Below the pieces are notes generated by a model. That model was not told the DNA's origin and did not search any database. It was given only the letters and a program-made list of their open reading frames with translations. Below are positions 1 to 7,739 of a DNA stretch of 64,000 nucleotides, one piece after another (the first letter of the stretch is position 1; the number at the start of each line of letters is the position of its first letter). The position numbers were made by a program, and so were the translations under genes. The DNA is taken from positions 24,062-88,061 of the forward strand of contig CAYJEQ010000002.1 in NCBI GenBank assembly GCA_964369235.1, written 5' to 3'. This stretch comes from CAYJEQ01 sp964369235 (lineage in GTDB: Bacteria; Bacillota; Clostridia; Oscillospirales; Ruminococcaceae).

Positions 1-125
1 GGCGTGGTAATCTCTACCCTGGCGTCCAGCATCTTAGAAATAGCTGTAGATGCTGCCCCAAGGCTTATATTAAGTATCTCACCTATGGCATCTATTTCCA
101 TGGTAGTAAGTTTTATTTCATCCAT
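1..125 (-). CDS. fliY: FliY/CheC-type flagellar switch protein, N-terminal fragment
   Basis: Only the first 41 codons are present; the gene runs off the left edge. The peptide starts MDEIKLTTMEIDAIGEILNI and continues with a Gly-Ala-Ala-Ser-Thr-Ala-Ile-Ser stretch. This is the conserved first helix of the CheC/FliY phosphatase domain, with the ExxN-type signature (E and N around residues 16-19). In Clostridia and Bacillus FliY is a C-ring protein combining a CheY-P phosphatase domain with a FliN-like C-terminus. Position downstream of fliM and cheY supports FliY. A stand-alone CheC cannot be excluded because the FliN domain lies outside the window. Confidence 0.75.
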   Translation of the reverse strand, partial: MDEIKLTTMEIDAIGEILNISLGAASTAISKMLDARVEITT

Positions 126-163
126 TATCTAACTCTCTTTCCGGCAAGATAAATCCGCTTAAA

Positions 164-598
164 TTATCTGCCTATTTCCAATGCTTTTTGCGCCATCTGA
201 GTTGCAGCATTGAATGCTGTAATATTTGCTTCGTAGGCTCTAGTTGCTGCCATCGCATCTGTAGTTTCCTTAACCAAATCTACATTCGGCATCTCTACAT
301 AACCATTCTCATCTGCATCTGGATGATCTGGATCATATACTGTAGGTAGCTGACTATCATCTTCCTCTATAGCTGTAGCTGTTACCCCTGCTGTATTTTG
401 ATAATTCATAGCAGTTCTAAGAGCTGCGTCAAAACTGGAATCATTAGCTTCTAAAACCACTGTTTTTCTGCGGTAAGCACCACCTTCGTCAGTTCTTGTA
501 GTGTTAATATTGGTGATGTTTTCTGCTGCTATATCCAGTCGTAATCTCTGAGCTGTCATTCCTGAGGCACTGATATTAAGTGTACTTAAAAAAGACAT
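164..598 (-). CDS. flgC: Flagellar basal-body rod protein FlgC
   Basis: A 144-residue protein beginning MSFLSTLNISASGMTAQRLR, the standard FlgC start, followed by the N-terminal rod/hook consensus (DIAAENITNINTT). It ends with the family C-terminal helix (NVDLVKETTDAMAATRAYEA, then a QMAQKALEIGR tail). FlgC forms the proximal rod together with FlgB. Length is normal for the family. Its place is unusual: it lies 45 bases after cheY and just before fliY, about 12 kb from flgB, whereas flgB-flgC-fliE is the common order. The rod and hook motifs look intact, so it is probably functional. Confidence 0.95.
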   Translation of the reverse strand: MSFLSTLNISASGMTAQRLRLDIAAENITNINTTRTDEGGAYRRKTVVLEANDSSFDAALRTAMNYQNTAGVTATAIEEDDSQLPTVYDPDHPDADENGYVEMPNVDLVKETTDAMAATRAYEANITAFNAATQMAQKALEIGR

Positions 599-643
599 AG
601 TTTACCTATCCTTCCTAGTAATATACTCTATTTACTATAATTA

Positions 644-1003
644 TTATCCTAGTACCTTTGCTACTGCTTCTAGTATTCTATTAGGCTTAAATGGTTTTAC
701 AATAAAATCCTTAGCCCCTGCTTTAATAGCGTCAATTACCATTGCTTCCTGTCCCATTGCTGAACACATAATTACTGCTGCTCCACCGTCAAAACCTTTA
801 ATTTCTTTAAGTGCATCCAGTCCGTTCATATTAGGCATTGTAATATCCATTAGTACAAGACTTGGTTTTTCTGCTTTGTACATCTCTACTGCCTGTGCTC
901 CATCACCTGCTTCACAGATATCAGTATATCCACCCTTTGTCAGTGTGTCCTTAATCATCATTCTCATAAATGCTGCGTCATCAACCACCATAATCTTAGC
1001 CAT
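644..1003 (-). CDS. cheY: Chemotaxis response regulator CheY
   Basis: A 119-residue single receiver domain. The acidic pair is D8-D9 (KIMVVDD), the phosphoacceptor is D53 (LVLMDITMPNMNG), the switch residue is S81 (VIMCSAMG) and the conserved lysine is K103 (IVKPF). Phospho-CheY binds FliM and FliY and changes motor rotation. It sits between fliM and flgC inside the flagellar operon; clostridial operons usually carry cheY near fliM/fliY. No output domain is present. Confidence 0.96.
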   Translation of the reverse strand: MAKIMVVDDAAFMRMMIKDTLTKGGYTDICEAGDGAQAVEMYKAEKPSLVLMDITMPNMNGLDALKEIKGFDGGAAVIMCSAMGQEAMVIDAIKAGAKDFIVKPFKPNRILEAVAKVLG

Positions 1004-1039
1004 AGTATTTTACCTCTTTTCATTTAATTATTAATAATT

Positions 1040-2074
1040 TTAAATTTCTTCTGTTTCTAGCTCTGCTACTTCTTCAGTATCTTCCTTCACATAGCTTTGT
1101 ATCTCAATAGCTGTATTTTTATTATATACACCTATTCGACCCGTAAACCAAGGTTGCTCCTCAATATATAATGTTACATCAGATTCCTTTGGTATATTAA
1201 GATCTATTACATCTCCCACATTTAACGAGTAGATATCTTCCACACTTAGCTGAGCTGCCCCAACCTTTGCTTTAATCTCTAATGCGCTCTTGTTTAAGCT
1301 GTACATGATCTTTTCACGGTTATTTAGTATAGTAGTATCCACTACACCATCAACATGCTTCATCTTCTCTATTCTTGAGAAGATATCTGTCATAAGGCTT
1401 CCCGGTACACAGATAGTAACATTGCCCTCTATCTCATTCATCTTAAAGTTAAGAAGCACTATTACTACTGGCTCGTCCACACTTATGTTTTGCATCATTG
1501 CCGGATTAGGCTCTAGGTGCTGCTGCCCCATTGTAAAGTCTACATAGTTAGACCAAGCTGTTTCGGTAACACCTAGTACAAAGGACATGAGCTTCTCATA
1601 TAAAGCAAGCTCTATCTCGGTATATTCATAACTTAAATCTACCCCAGTATCATCACCCTGTCCACCTAACATTCTATCCATCATGTTTACCATTATATTA
1701 GGGGAAACATGAAATAACATAGGTAGTCCTTTAGGCTCATCTGGTATATTAATATCTAGTAAGGTAATTACATCACTCTCACTAAGCATATTATTAAACT
1801 CCAGATATCTTTGTTCCTCTACTGAGTAAACCTCGATTTCACACACCGAGCGAAGTAGTCCATTAAGTCTTAGTGCCACCAGTCTTGCATAGTTATCATA
1901 TATTCCTTTTAGTAGTCTTAGTCTATCTTTTGTAAATTTTTTGGGACTGCTAAAATCATATTTTTTATGCTCATCTGAGGCTTTCTTTTTATCTTCTTTT
2001 TTCTCTATGTCGCCGCCGTTATTCATTGAATTTAACAATTCATCAATTTGACTTTGGCTTAAAACCTCTGCCAT
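1040..2074 (-). CDS. fliM: Flagellar motor switch protein FliM
   Basis: A 344-residue protein opening with the CheY-binding peptide (LSQSQIDELLNSM, residues 5-17) and a lysine-rich linker. The middle CheC-like domain follows (KFTKDRLRLLKGIYDNYARL), then the SpoA/FliN-type C-terminal domain (SVEDIYSLNVGDVIDLN). It forms the C-ring with FliG and FliY and receives the CheY-P signal. It follows motB after a 55-base gap, with no fliL gene between them as many operons have. Confidence 0.97.
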   Translation of the reverse strand: MAEVLSQSQIDELLNSMNNGGDIEKKEDKKKASDEHKKYDFSSPKKFTKDRLRLLKGIYDNYARLVALRLNGLLRSVCEIEVYSVEEQRYLEFNNMLSESDVITLLDINIPDEPKGLPMLFHVSPNIMVNMMDRMLGGQGDDTGVDLSYEYTEIELALYEKLMSFVLGVTETAWSNYVDFTMGQQHLEPNPAMMQNISVDEPVVIVLLNFKMNEIEGNVTICVPGSLMTDIFSRIEKMKHVDGVVDTTILNNREKIMYSLNKSALEIKAKVGAAQLSVEDIYSLNVGDVIDLNIPKESDVTLYIEEQPWFTGRIGVYNKNTAIEIQSYVKEDTEEVAELETEEI

Positions 2075-2129
2075 TTCACCACTCCCATTTATAGATTAGG
2101 TTTGTATTAACATCTATTGCCTATACAAA

Positions 2130-2927
2130 CTATGCCGCACTATCTACGCTCTCCGACGCTATTAACTGCTCACCATATACTTGATCATAGTATTCCTCTA
2201 GGGATCTTTCTACAGATTCTGACTCGGTGATTATTATCTCAACACGACGATTTCTCGCACGGTCTTCTGCTGTATCAAAGCTGGCAATAGGCTTAAACTG
2301 TCCATAGGATGTACTTATTAACTGGGAGCCATCTAGTATATCTTTTTCCTGTATATAAGATGTTACCACAGCAGCTCTTGATGCAGATAGCAGTCGGTCT
2401 ATCTCGATGTTATTAGGTACATTAGCCTGCGCCTGAGTAGTATGGCCTAGAACATGAAGCTCTTTAACTGTAGATGCAGATGGCTCTATAGCCTCTACAA
2501 ATATATCCAGTATCTCCGTCCCTTCTGCTCGCAGTGCAAAGCTGTCACCGTCAAAGAATACACTATCATTAAATGTTATAAATGTATATCCCTCTCCTGA
2601 GGCTATCTGTACATCTGCTAGGGCTGGGTTTTGTTCTTTTGCCTCGATTAAATTATCATATATCTCGGTAAATAGTTCTTCCTCTGTGTCAGATTTGTTT
2701 ACCCCTGCAACATCTTCTTCCCCATCTTCTGTAACGGTAGTTACAATCTGTGATACCTCACCAGCATCGGGGTTTAAGCTTCGTACAAGGTTTTCCCATT
2801 TAACCTGATCCACAGCAGATATGGAGTAGAGCAGTATAAAGAAACACAGTAGTAGCGTAACCATGTCCCCGTAGGTACCCATCCAATCTGCGCCACCGCC
2901 ACCGTCATCTTTTTTCTGTCGTTTCAT
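2130..2927 (-). CDS. motB: Flagellar stator protein MotB
   Basis: A 265-residue protein with a short basic N-terminus and one membrane segment at about residues 20-40 (GDMVTLLLCFFILLYSIS). D21 is placed as the proton-channel aspartate. The C-terminal OmpA/MotB peptidoglycan-binding domain is recognisable (LHVLGHTTQ, SASRAAVVTSYI, RNRRVEIIIT). It pairs with MotA, encoded directly upstream, to form the ion-driven stator. The ion (H+ or Na+) is not decided by what I can see. Confidence 0.96.
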   Translation of the reverse strand: MKRQKKDDGGGGADWMGTYGDMVTLLLCFFILLYSISAVDQVKWENLVRSLNPDAGEVSQIVTTVTEDGEEDVAGVNKSDTEEELFTEIYDNLIEAKEQNPALADVQIASGEGYTFITFNDSVFFDGDSFALRAEGTEILDIFVEAIEPSASTVKELHVLGHTTQAQANVPNNIEIDRLLSASRAAVVTSYIQEKDILDGSQLISTSYGQFKPIASFDTAEDRARNRRVEIIITESESVERSLEEYYDQVYGEQLIASESVDSAA

Positions 2928-2972
2928 CCTACTCCCACCTCCTTAATCACTAATAAGTCTATGTAATCTAGT

Positions 2973-3806
2973 TTATTTTTTCTTTTCCTTCTTAGCTTTC
3001 TTATCGCCGCCACCTTCGCCGCCTTCTCCACCAAGAATAGCTTGCTGCTTCTTCTGAGGTAGTAGGGACACTAGCTTTTCTTTAAGGCTCTTTGGGTTTT
3101 CACCAGATTGGATACCGATTACACCCTCAATAATAAGCTGTTTGTAAAGAACTTCTTCTTCGTTTCTAATTCTTAGCTTTTTAGATATTGGCATAAATAT
3201 TAGGTTAGCTAGGATACATCCGTAAAGTGTTGTTACCATAGCAACGGACATACTAGCACCTAGGTTACTCTGTGCACCAGAGGAAAGGTCCATAGATGCA
3301 AGCATATTAATAAGACCTATCAGTGTACCTATCATACCAAAGGCAGGACCAAAAGCCGCCGCCTTGTCGTAAATACCCGCCTCGTCGTCATGTCGCTTGT
3401 CCATGCTAGCAACCTCTGTTTCCAGTAGGTTTCTAATCTGGTCTGCTTCCATAGCGTCTACCACTAGCATAATCCCCTGTTTAAAGAATGGATCTTCTAG
3501 GGCATTAGCTTGTTCTTCTAGGGCAAGTAGACCGTTTTTTCTAGCGATATTTGCAAATTCTACTAGAGTTTCAATAGTTGGCTCTACTGCAAAGCCCTTA
3601 CCTGACATTAGTTTTGGGGCATGTTTTACTACATTTTTTAGTGTGCCAAAAGGATAGCTGGCAATAACCGCCGCTAGTGTACCACCGATAACGATCATTA
3701 TACTAGGCACATCCACAAAGCTCATGATGTCACCACCACCGATAAATACCGATGCTACTATTAGCCCAAATCCTAAAACTATCCCAAAAATTGTTGATAT
3801 ATCCAT
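2973..3806 (-). CDS. motA: Flagellar stator protein MotA
   Basis: A 277-residue protein with four predicted membrane segments (residues about 1-24, 31-52, 145-168 and 180-200). The conserved proline/glycine loop of the stator (FGPAFGMIGTLIGLINML) is present. I chose the ATG at 3806 (MDISTIFG) because a GGAGGAG ribosome binding site lies eight bases upstream; an in-frame GTG at 3815 overlaps that site. The C-terminal tail is rich in Gly, Glu and Lys. It precedes motB by 45 bases. Confidence 0.96.
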   Translation of the reverse strand: MDISTIFGIVLGFGLIVASVFIGGGDIMSFVDVPSIMIVIGGTLAAVIASYPFGTLKNVVKHAPKLMSGKGFAVEPTIETLVEFANIARKNGLLALEEQANALEDPFFKQGIMLVVDAMEADQIRNLLETEVASMDKRHDDEAGIYDKAAAFGPAFGMIGTLIGLINMLASMDLSSGAQSNLGASMSVAMVTTLYGCILANLIFMPISKKLRIRNEEEVLYKQLIIEGVIGIQSGENPKSLKEKLVSLLPQKKQQAILGGEGGEGGGDKKAKKEKKK

Positions 3807-3827
3807 ACCTATCACTCCTCCAATTTT

Positions 3828-4022
3828 TTATAGTTGATTATTATTATTACACAGATTATAAAATCTAATTATTTTCTTATTAAGTGTTTCTTTGTCCTCT
3901 TTGACAATGTGGTATCTGCCATTCATCATGATTACCTTGCATTCAGGTATCATCTCTACTATTTCGATCTGTCTTGGATTAATTAAAATAAGCTCGTCAT
4001 TAAGTTTTGTTAACTCTACCAA
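3828..4022 (-). CDS. flbD: Flagellar FlbD-family protein
   Basis: A 64-residue protein starting at a TTG codon (LVELTKLNDELILINPRQIE). It matches the small FlbD family found between flgE and motA in Firmicute flagellar operons: an xxLTxLN opening, an IExIExxP core, and an NGxxxIVKE segment. I prefer this TTG start because an AAAGGTGAG ribosome binding site precedes it and family members begin at this point. A longer reading from an ATG at 4094 would add 24 residues unlike the family. Biochemical function is not firmly known. Confidence 0.8.
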   Translation of the reverse strand: MVELTKLNDELILINPRQIEIVEMIPECKVIMMNGRYHIVKEDKETLNKKIIRFYNLCNNNNQL

Positions 4023-4112
4023 TGTTCTCACCTTTCTTTCTGTATATGGTGACCTATATAAACTGGTTTGGATTATATTGGCCACCCTATACAACTTAGT
4101 AGCTAGTGGCTA

Positions 4113-5027
4113 CTATCTCTTCATATTTACTAGTTGTTCTAGCATTTCGTCAGTTACTGTAATGATTTTGGAGTTTGCCTGATAACCTCTCTGGGTTGTA
4201 ATCATACTAGCCATTTCTGTAGCAAGGTCAACATTAGACATTTCTAGATAACCTGCTAGGATCTGACCTGTTGTAGTTGGAACTGTTGGGATTACCTCAA
4301 TACCACCAGCATTAGCGCCGATTTCATATAGGTAACCTGCCTTCTGCTCTAGACCATTTACATTCTCAACAGATGCTACAGCAATCTGTCCGATAGTTAT
4401 CTTCTCGTTAGCATTGGTAACACCGGTAATTGTACCATCTACACCGATACTAATTGTGTCAACTGCATATCTTTCACCAGAAGCGTCCTCAGGTATTCTA
4501 ATTGGTGCTAGCGTACCTGCATCACCATTATTAAAAGTAGGTGGGGTAACATCTGGCTCACTAGTTAGTGGGAAACCATATACATAGTTACCAGTGTCAT
4601 CTACAAGATAACCGTTACCGTCTACAGCGAATATACCAACTTTGGATAGATATAAGCCACTGCCGTTTAGTGTGGTTTTATCAATAGCAGCTGTCTGGAA
4701 GCCACCTACGATAAAGAAACCTGTACCATCGATCATACAGTCAAAGCCATTACCTGTGTATCCACGGCTACCAGAACCATAGTTAGTTGTGATAGAACCT
4801 AAGTTTACACCGTAACCTAGCTGTGAGCTGTTGATACCACCACTACCACCTTCTGTGGTAGAACCAGAAGCACCGTTAGTTACATTTTGATAAAGTGCAT
4901 CCTGAAAGTTAGCTGATCTAGTTTTATAACCCCATGTATTTACATTTGCTATATTATTTGAAATAACATCCATCTTGGACTGATGCGTACGAAGACCCGC
5001 AATTGCGGCAAACATTGATTTAACCAT
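4113..5027 (-). CDS. flgE: Flagellar hook protein FlgE
   Basis: A 304-residue hook/rod-family protein. The N-terminus (MFAAIAGLRTHQSKMDVISN, then NIANVNTWGYKT) and C-terminus (NVDLATEMASMITTQRGYQA) are the conserved D0 helices that form the hook core. The middle is Gly/Ser/Thr-rich. I start at the ATG at 5027 because GGAGAAAATA precedes it; the in-frame ATG at 5084 would add a non-conserved leader. Position after flgD and the flg operon protein argues for FlgE over FlgG, although it is short for a hook protein, so only a small D1/D2 region is present. Confidence 0.87.
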   Translation of the reverse strand: MVKSMFAAIAGLRTHQSKMDVISNNIANVNTWGYKTRSANFQDALYQNVTNGASGSTTEGGSGGINSSQLGYGVNLGSITTNYGSGSRGYTGNGFDCMIDGTGFFIVGGFQTAAIDKTTLNGSGLYLSKVGIFAVDGNGYLVDDTGNYVYGFPLTSEPDVTPPTFNNGDAGTLAPIRIPEDASGERYAVDTISIGVDGTITGVTNANEKITIGQIAVASVENVNGLEQKAGYLYEIGANAGGIEVIPTVPTTTGQILAGYLEMSNVDLATEMASMITTQRGYQANSKIITVTDEMLEQLVNMKR

Positions 5028-5106
5028 TATTTTCTCCTTTGTATATAGACAGAAGTTAGCTGTGTTCATCATTCGGATGTTCACATAACCTCCTTATAGG
5101 GTCCGG

Positions 5107-5511
5107 CTATATAATAACTGCACTGTCTATATTAGTAAATATATTATCTCGCATTTCCTTGGAATCCATAGTTGTAACAACTATATTATTGGGCACATTT
5201 ACAATAAAGGCATTATCTCTGCCAATTACCACAATATCCTTTGCACCTTTTTCTCTGGCTTTTTCCACTGCGCCGTTTAGATCCTCAATTAGACCTTCAC
5301 TACAGTCTACTCCACGCTGGCTCATTCTCATAGTTGCATGTTTTGAGAATTTCACATCACTGCTTGCCAGCTTCTCATTTAAAAGTGTAGCAAAATCACT
5401 TTGTGGCTGCTGTGATACAGAGGTACTTACCGATTGTGTTTGTGTTTGATTTAACTGTACCTGATGTTGTAATCTAAGTTGTCCTATGGATGATAATTTG
5501 TCTATTGCCAT
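5107..5511 (-). CDS. Flagellar operon protein of unknown function (flg_new type)
   Basis: A 134-residue protein with a Gln/Ser-rich N-terminal half. The conserved C-terminal domain includes VKFSKHATMRMSQRGVDCSE and a strand-rich tail (DIVVIGRDNAFIVNVPNNIV). This matches the small family placed between flgD and flgE in Firmicutes (TIGR02530 type). Its role is unproven; its position suggests hook assembly. It is 22 bases downstream of flgD. Confidence 0.85.
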   Translation of the reverse strand: MAIDKLSSIGQLRLQHQVQLNQTQTQSVSTSVSQQPQSDFATLLNEKLASSDVKFSKHATMRMSQRGVDCSEGLIEDLNGAVEKAREKGAKDIVVIGRDNAFIVNVPNNIVVTTMDSKEMRDNIFTNIDSAVII

Positions 5512-5533
5512 ATTATCCTCCTATCCATCACAA

Positions 5534-6052
5534 TTAAGGTGTAACATCGGTGGAGGTATCTGTTTCAGTATCAGTTTCTGTGTCTTCTCCATCTACTGAA
5601 CTATCTTCCTGACCACCATTCATTACTTCCTCTGGCACTTCACCTATTGTCATTATCTGTGATATGTAATAAGGTTTGCCATCTACATATAGTATTGGAT
5701 TATCCCCCATTAACATACCTGTAACCACACCTGTTGTGTTTTCTCCTTCGTACATACCTGTTGTTTCGTCATATTCTGCCATAGTTACTGTTTTGCCTAC
5801 CATAGAGGAAGCGTAGGTAATCATGTTAGTTGTTGTCATCTGTACTATAGAGTCAATCATCTGAGTCTGTACCATCATGGACATCATCTCGCTAGTATCC
5901 ATTGGATTGTCAGCATCCTGATACTGCATCTGTGTGGCTAGTAATGTGTAGAAATCATCAATACTAAGTCCGTCCATACCCTGTGTATCTCGGTCAAAGC
6001 TACTGGATACTCCAAAACCTGCTCCACCACTAATTGCATTAATTGAGCTCAT
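5534..6052 (-). CDS. flgD: Flagellar hook-capping protein FlgD
   Basis: A 172-residue protein with the FlgD N-terminal signature (MDGLSIDDFYTLLATQMQYQ followed by DADNPMDTSEMMSMMVQTQM) and a partner segment around SSMVGKTVTMAEYD. It is a scaffold at the hook tip that lets FlgE polymerise. It is shorter than enterobacterial FlgD: the C-terminal part is a Glu/Asp/Thr-rich tail rather than the Ig-like domains, as in other Firmicutes. It follows fliK in the operon. Confidence 0.92.
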   Translation of the reverse strand: MSSINAISGGAGFGVSSSFDRDTQGMDGLSIDDFYTLLATQMQYQDADNPMDTSEMMSMMVQTQMIDSIVQMTTTNMITYASSMVGKTVTMAEYDETTGMYEGENTTGVVTGMLMGDNPILYVDGKPYYISQIMTIGEVPEEVMNGGQEDSSVDGEDTETDTETDTSTDVTP

Positions 6053-6073
6053 AAAAAATCTCCTTTCTTTAAC

Positions 6074-7072
6074 CTATAATAGCCCTAGTCTTAGCTGCTG
6101 CATAAAGTCTGAGTTCTGATTGTCTTCCTTGTCATTATCCTGTGTGTTCTCCTGCTGATGTTGGCCTTTAGAGCTGTCATTAGCTTGGTTTTCAAGATAA
6201 TCTAGTGCTGGTTTGTCCACCACTACTTCTGTTGCCTGTCCTGAACGATTTTCCATAATTGCTGCTATATCCCCTGCACTTTTTGCTAGTATCTGCATGG
6301 TGTCCTTATCAGAACACAGTATGGATATAATAGCTTTGCCGTCCTCGTAGGTAGCCTTAATTGTAAGCTGTCCTAGATTGTGTGGCTCTAGCTGAATCTC
6401 AAAGTCATTATTGCCAGCAGCTATCTGACTGGTTATAGTTTCTTTGATCTCAGTTAGGTAGGTTTCGCTAATTCTTTCAGTGGGTGTAGTTGGTGTAGTT
6501 GTAACTAGGCGTTCTACTACGGATACGGTCTGGTACTGTTCTGTACCCTCAGTTAGTTGTAGCCCAGCTGTAGAAACCTTGCCTTCATCACCTTTAACCT
6601 GTTCTCCTACAGTTTCAGTTTCTACAGTATTTACTACCTGTTCTCCCTCTACTTCTTGTAGTGGAGTTTCTGTAGTATTCTCTGTACTCTGATTTTGGAT
6701 AACTGGTAGGATTTGTTCCATCTGCTGATTTTCTGCCATTAATGGCACTGCTGTTATCTGGGTTGGTGTTGTAATACTGCCTTCTTTTGCTGTATCAACT
6801 AATTTTTCAGCTTGATGTGTAGTCATGTTAAGCATTGCTGCTACCATCTCAGGTGAAATTAATCCTAGCTCTAAAAGTTCTTCCTGTTCTGCTAGTCCTA
6901 TCTTACTCTGCTCGCTTACTACCTTGGCAATCTGCTCCTTTAACATTGCGTTAAAATCAGCTGCTCCTGTTTCCTCTGTAGAGGTGCTAGTGGTAGGTTT
7001 GGAATTTGTAGCCGTACCTGTGGTTTCTGCTTTAGTGGTTTGAACCTTTGGTATCTGTGCTACTTGATTCAT
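6074..7072 (-). CDS. fliK: Flagellar hook-length control protein FliK
   Basis: A 332-residue protein, Thr/Gln/Glu-rich and low complexity through most of its length. It ends with the FliK C-terminal fold (FEIQLEPHNLGQLTIKATYE) and a charged Asn/Gln-rich tail. FliK measures hook length and switches export substrate by acting on FlhB. I start at the ATG at 7072 (MNQVAQIPK) because GGAGG lies six bases upstream. In-frame ATGs at 7084, 7096 and 7150 have poorer or overlapping ribosome binding sites. Confidence 0.9.
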   Translation of the reverse strand: MNQVAQIPKVQTTKAETTGTATNSKPTTSTSTEETGAADFNAMLKEQIAKVVSEQSKIGLAEQEELLELGLISPEMVAAMLNMTTHQAEKLVDTAKEGSITTPTQITAVPLMAENQQMEQILPVIQNQSTENTTETPLQEVEGEQVVNTVETETVGEQVKGDEGKVSTAGLQLTEGTEQYQTVSVVERLVTTTPTTPTERISETYLTEIKETITSQIAAGNNDFEIQLEPHNLGQLTIKATYEDGKAIISILCSDKDTMQILAKSAGDIAAIMENRSGQATEVVVDKPALDYLENQANDSSKGQHQQENTQDNDKEDNQNSDFMQQLRLGLL

Positions 7073-7178
7073 TATAGCCTCCATTGTGTAAACCATTCCT
7101 TTCTCCAGATTAATGTTAATCCAGTTATTTTTTGGTGGATATAAATCCACCTATATAGCAAATCACCCTTTACAGTGA

Positions 7179-7634
7179 TTAACTAACAGATCTGTCCTTG
7201 CCACTTCTAGCATTGGAGACAAATTCCTCAATAAACTGCTCCTCTGCCTTCTGCTCAAGTTTACTATATTCGCTAACTTTTTTCTCTTTAAGTTTGGTAA
7301 TGGTTGTTGTTTCTTTTTTGGCTTCTATAACCTCAGCTAGTTTCTTCTCCTCCCTAATTTTTAGGGTTTTGATTACTTCTATCTGCTTTCTTATCTTCTC
7401 ACCCATGCTTTCTAAAAAGCCTTGGTAGATCTGGATATCTATTATAGTACAGCCTCGCTGTTTTATCTCATCTAACTCTCTAGCCTTAACTGCAAATTCT
7501 TCTTCCATTGCCTTTAAGATGTTTTCTTCCTTGTTAATGGACTGGATTATTAAAGCATGTTGATTTCGTAAATCTTCTTCAATCTGTTCCTTATATGTAA
7601 GAACCTTATCTAGGGAAAACTGAAATTTCTTCAT
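7179..7634 (-). CDS. fliJ: Flagellar export chaperone FliJ
   Basis: A 151-residue, almost wholly alpha-helical coiled-coil protein with the FliJ opening (KKFQFSLDKVLTYKEQIEED) and long Lys/Glu heptads. FliJ is the soluble export-apparatus stalk that works with the FliI ATPase encoded just upstream. A 105-base gap separates fliI from fliJ. It holds one copy of the structured leader motif described below, placed to influence translation of fliJ. Confidence 0.9.
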   Translation of the reverse strand: MKKFQFSLDKVLTYKEQIEEDLRNQHALIIQSINKEENILKAMEEEFAVKARELDEIKQRGCTIIDIQIYQGFLESMGEKIRKQIEVIKTLKIREEKKLAEVIEAKKETTTITKLKEKKVSEYSKLEQKAEEQFIEEFVSNARSGKDRSVS

Positions 7635-7643
7635 CTAAATGCT

Positions 7644-7722
7644 CATTCCTTTCTCGGTGTTTTGTGCGGGTATTATAATGACCGAAAAGCACAAAACCCA
7701 TGTTTGAAACTTTGTTTCAAAC
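7644..7722 (-). promoter_or_regulatory. Structured leader motif, copy A (upstream of fliJ)
   Basis: On the coding strand this has the stem GTTTGAAAC/GTTTCAAAC with an AAA loop, immediately after the fliI stop codon. Then comes ATGGGTTTTGTGCTTTTCGG and the closing GCACAAAACACC before a GAGAAAGGA site. GTTTTGTGC pairs with GCACAAAAC (9 base pairs). The first 50 or so bases are almost identical to copy B. The ATG in the motif opens a 31-codon frame, so a leader peptide is an alternative reading. Confidence 0.65.
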
Positions 7723-7739
7723 TATCCCCCTTAAGTAAT

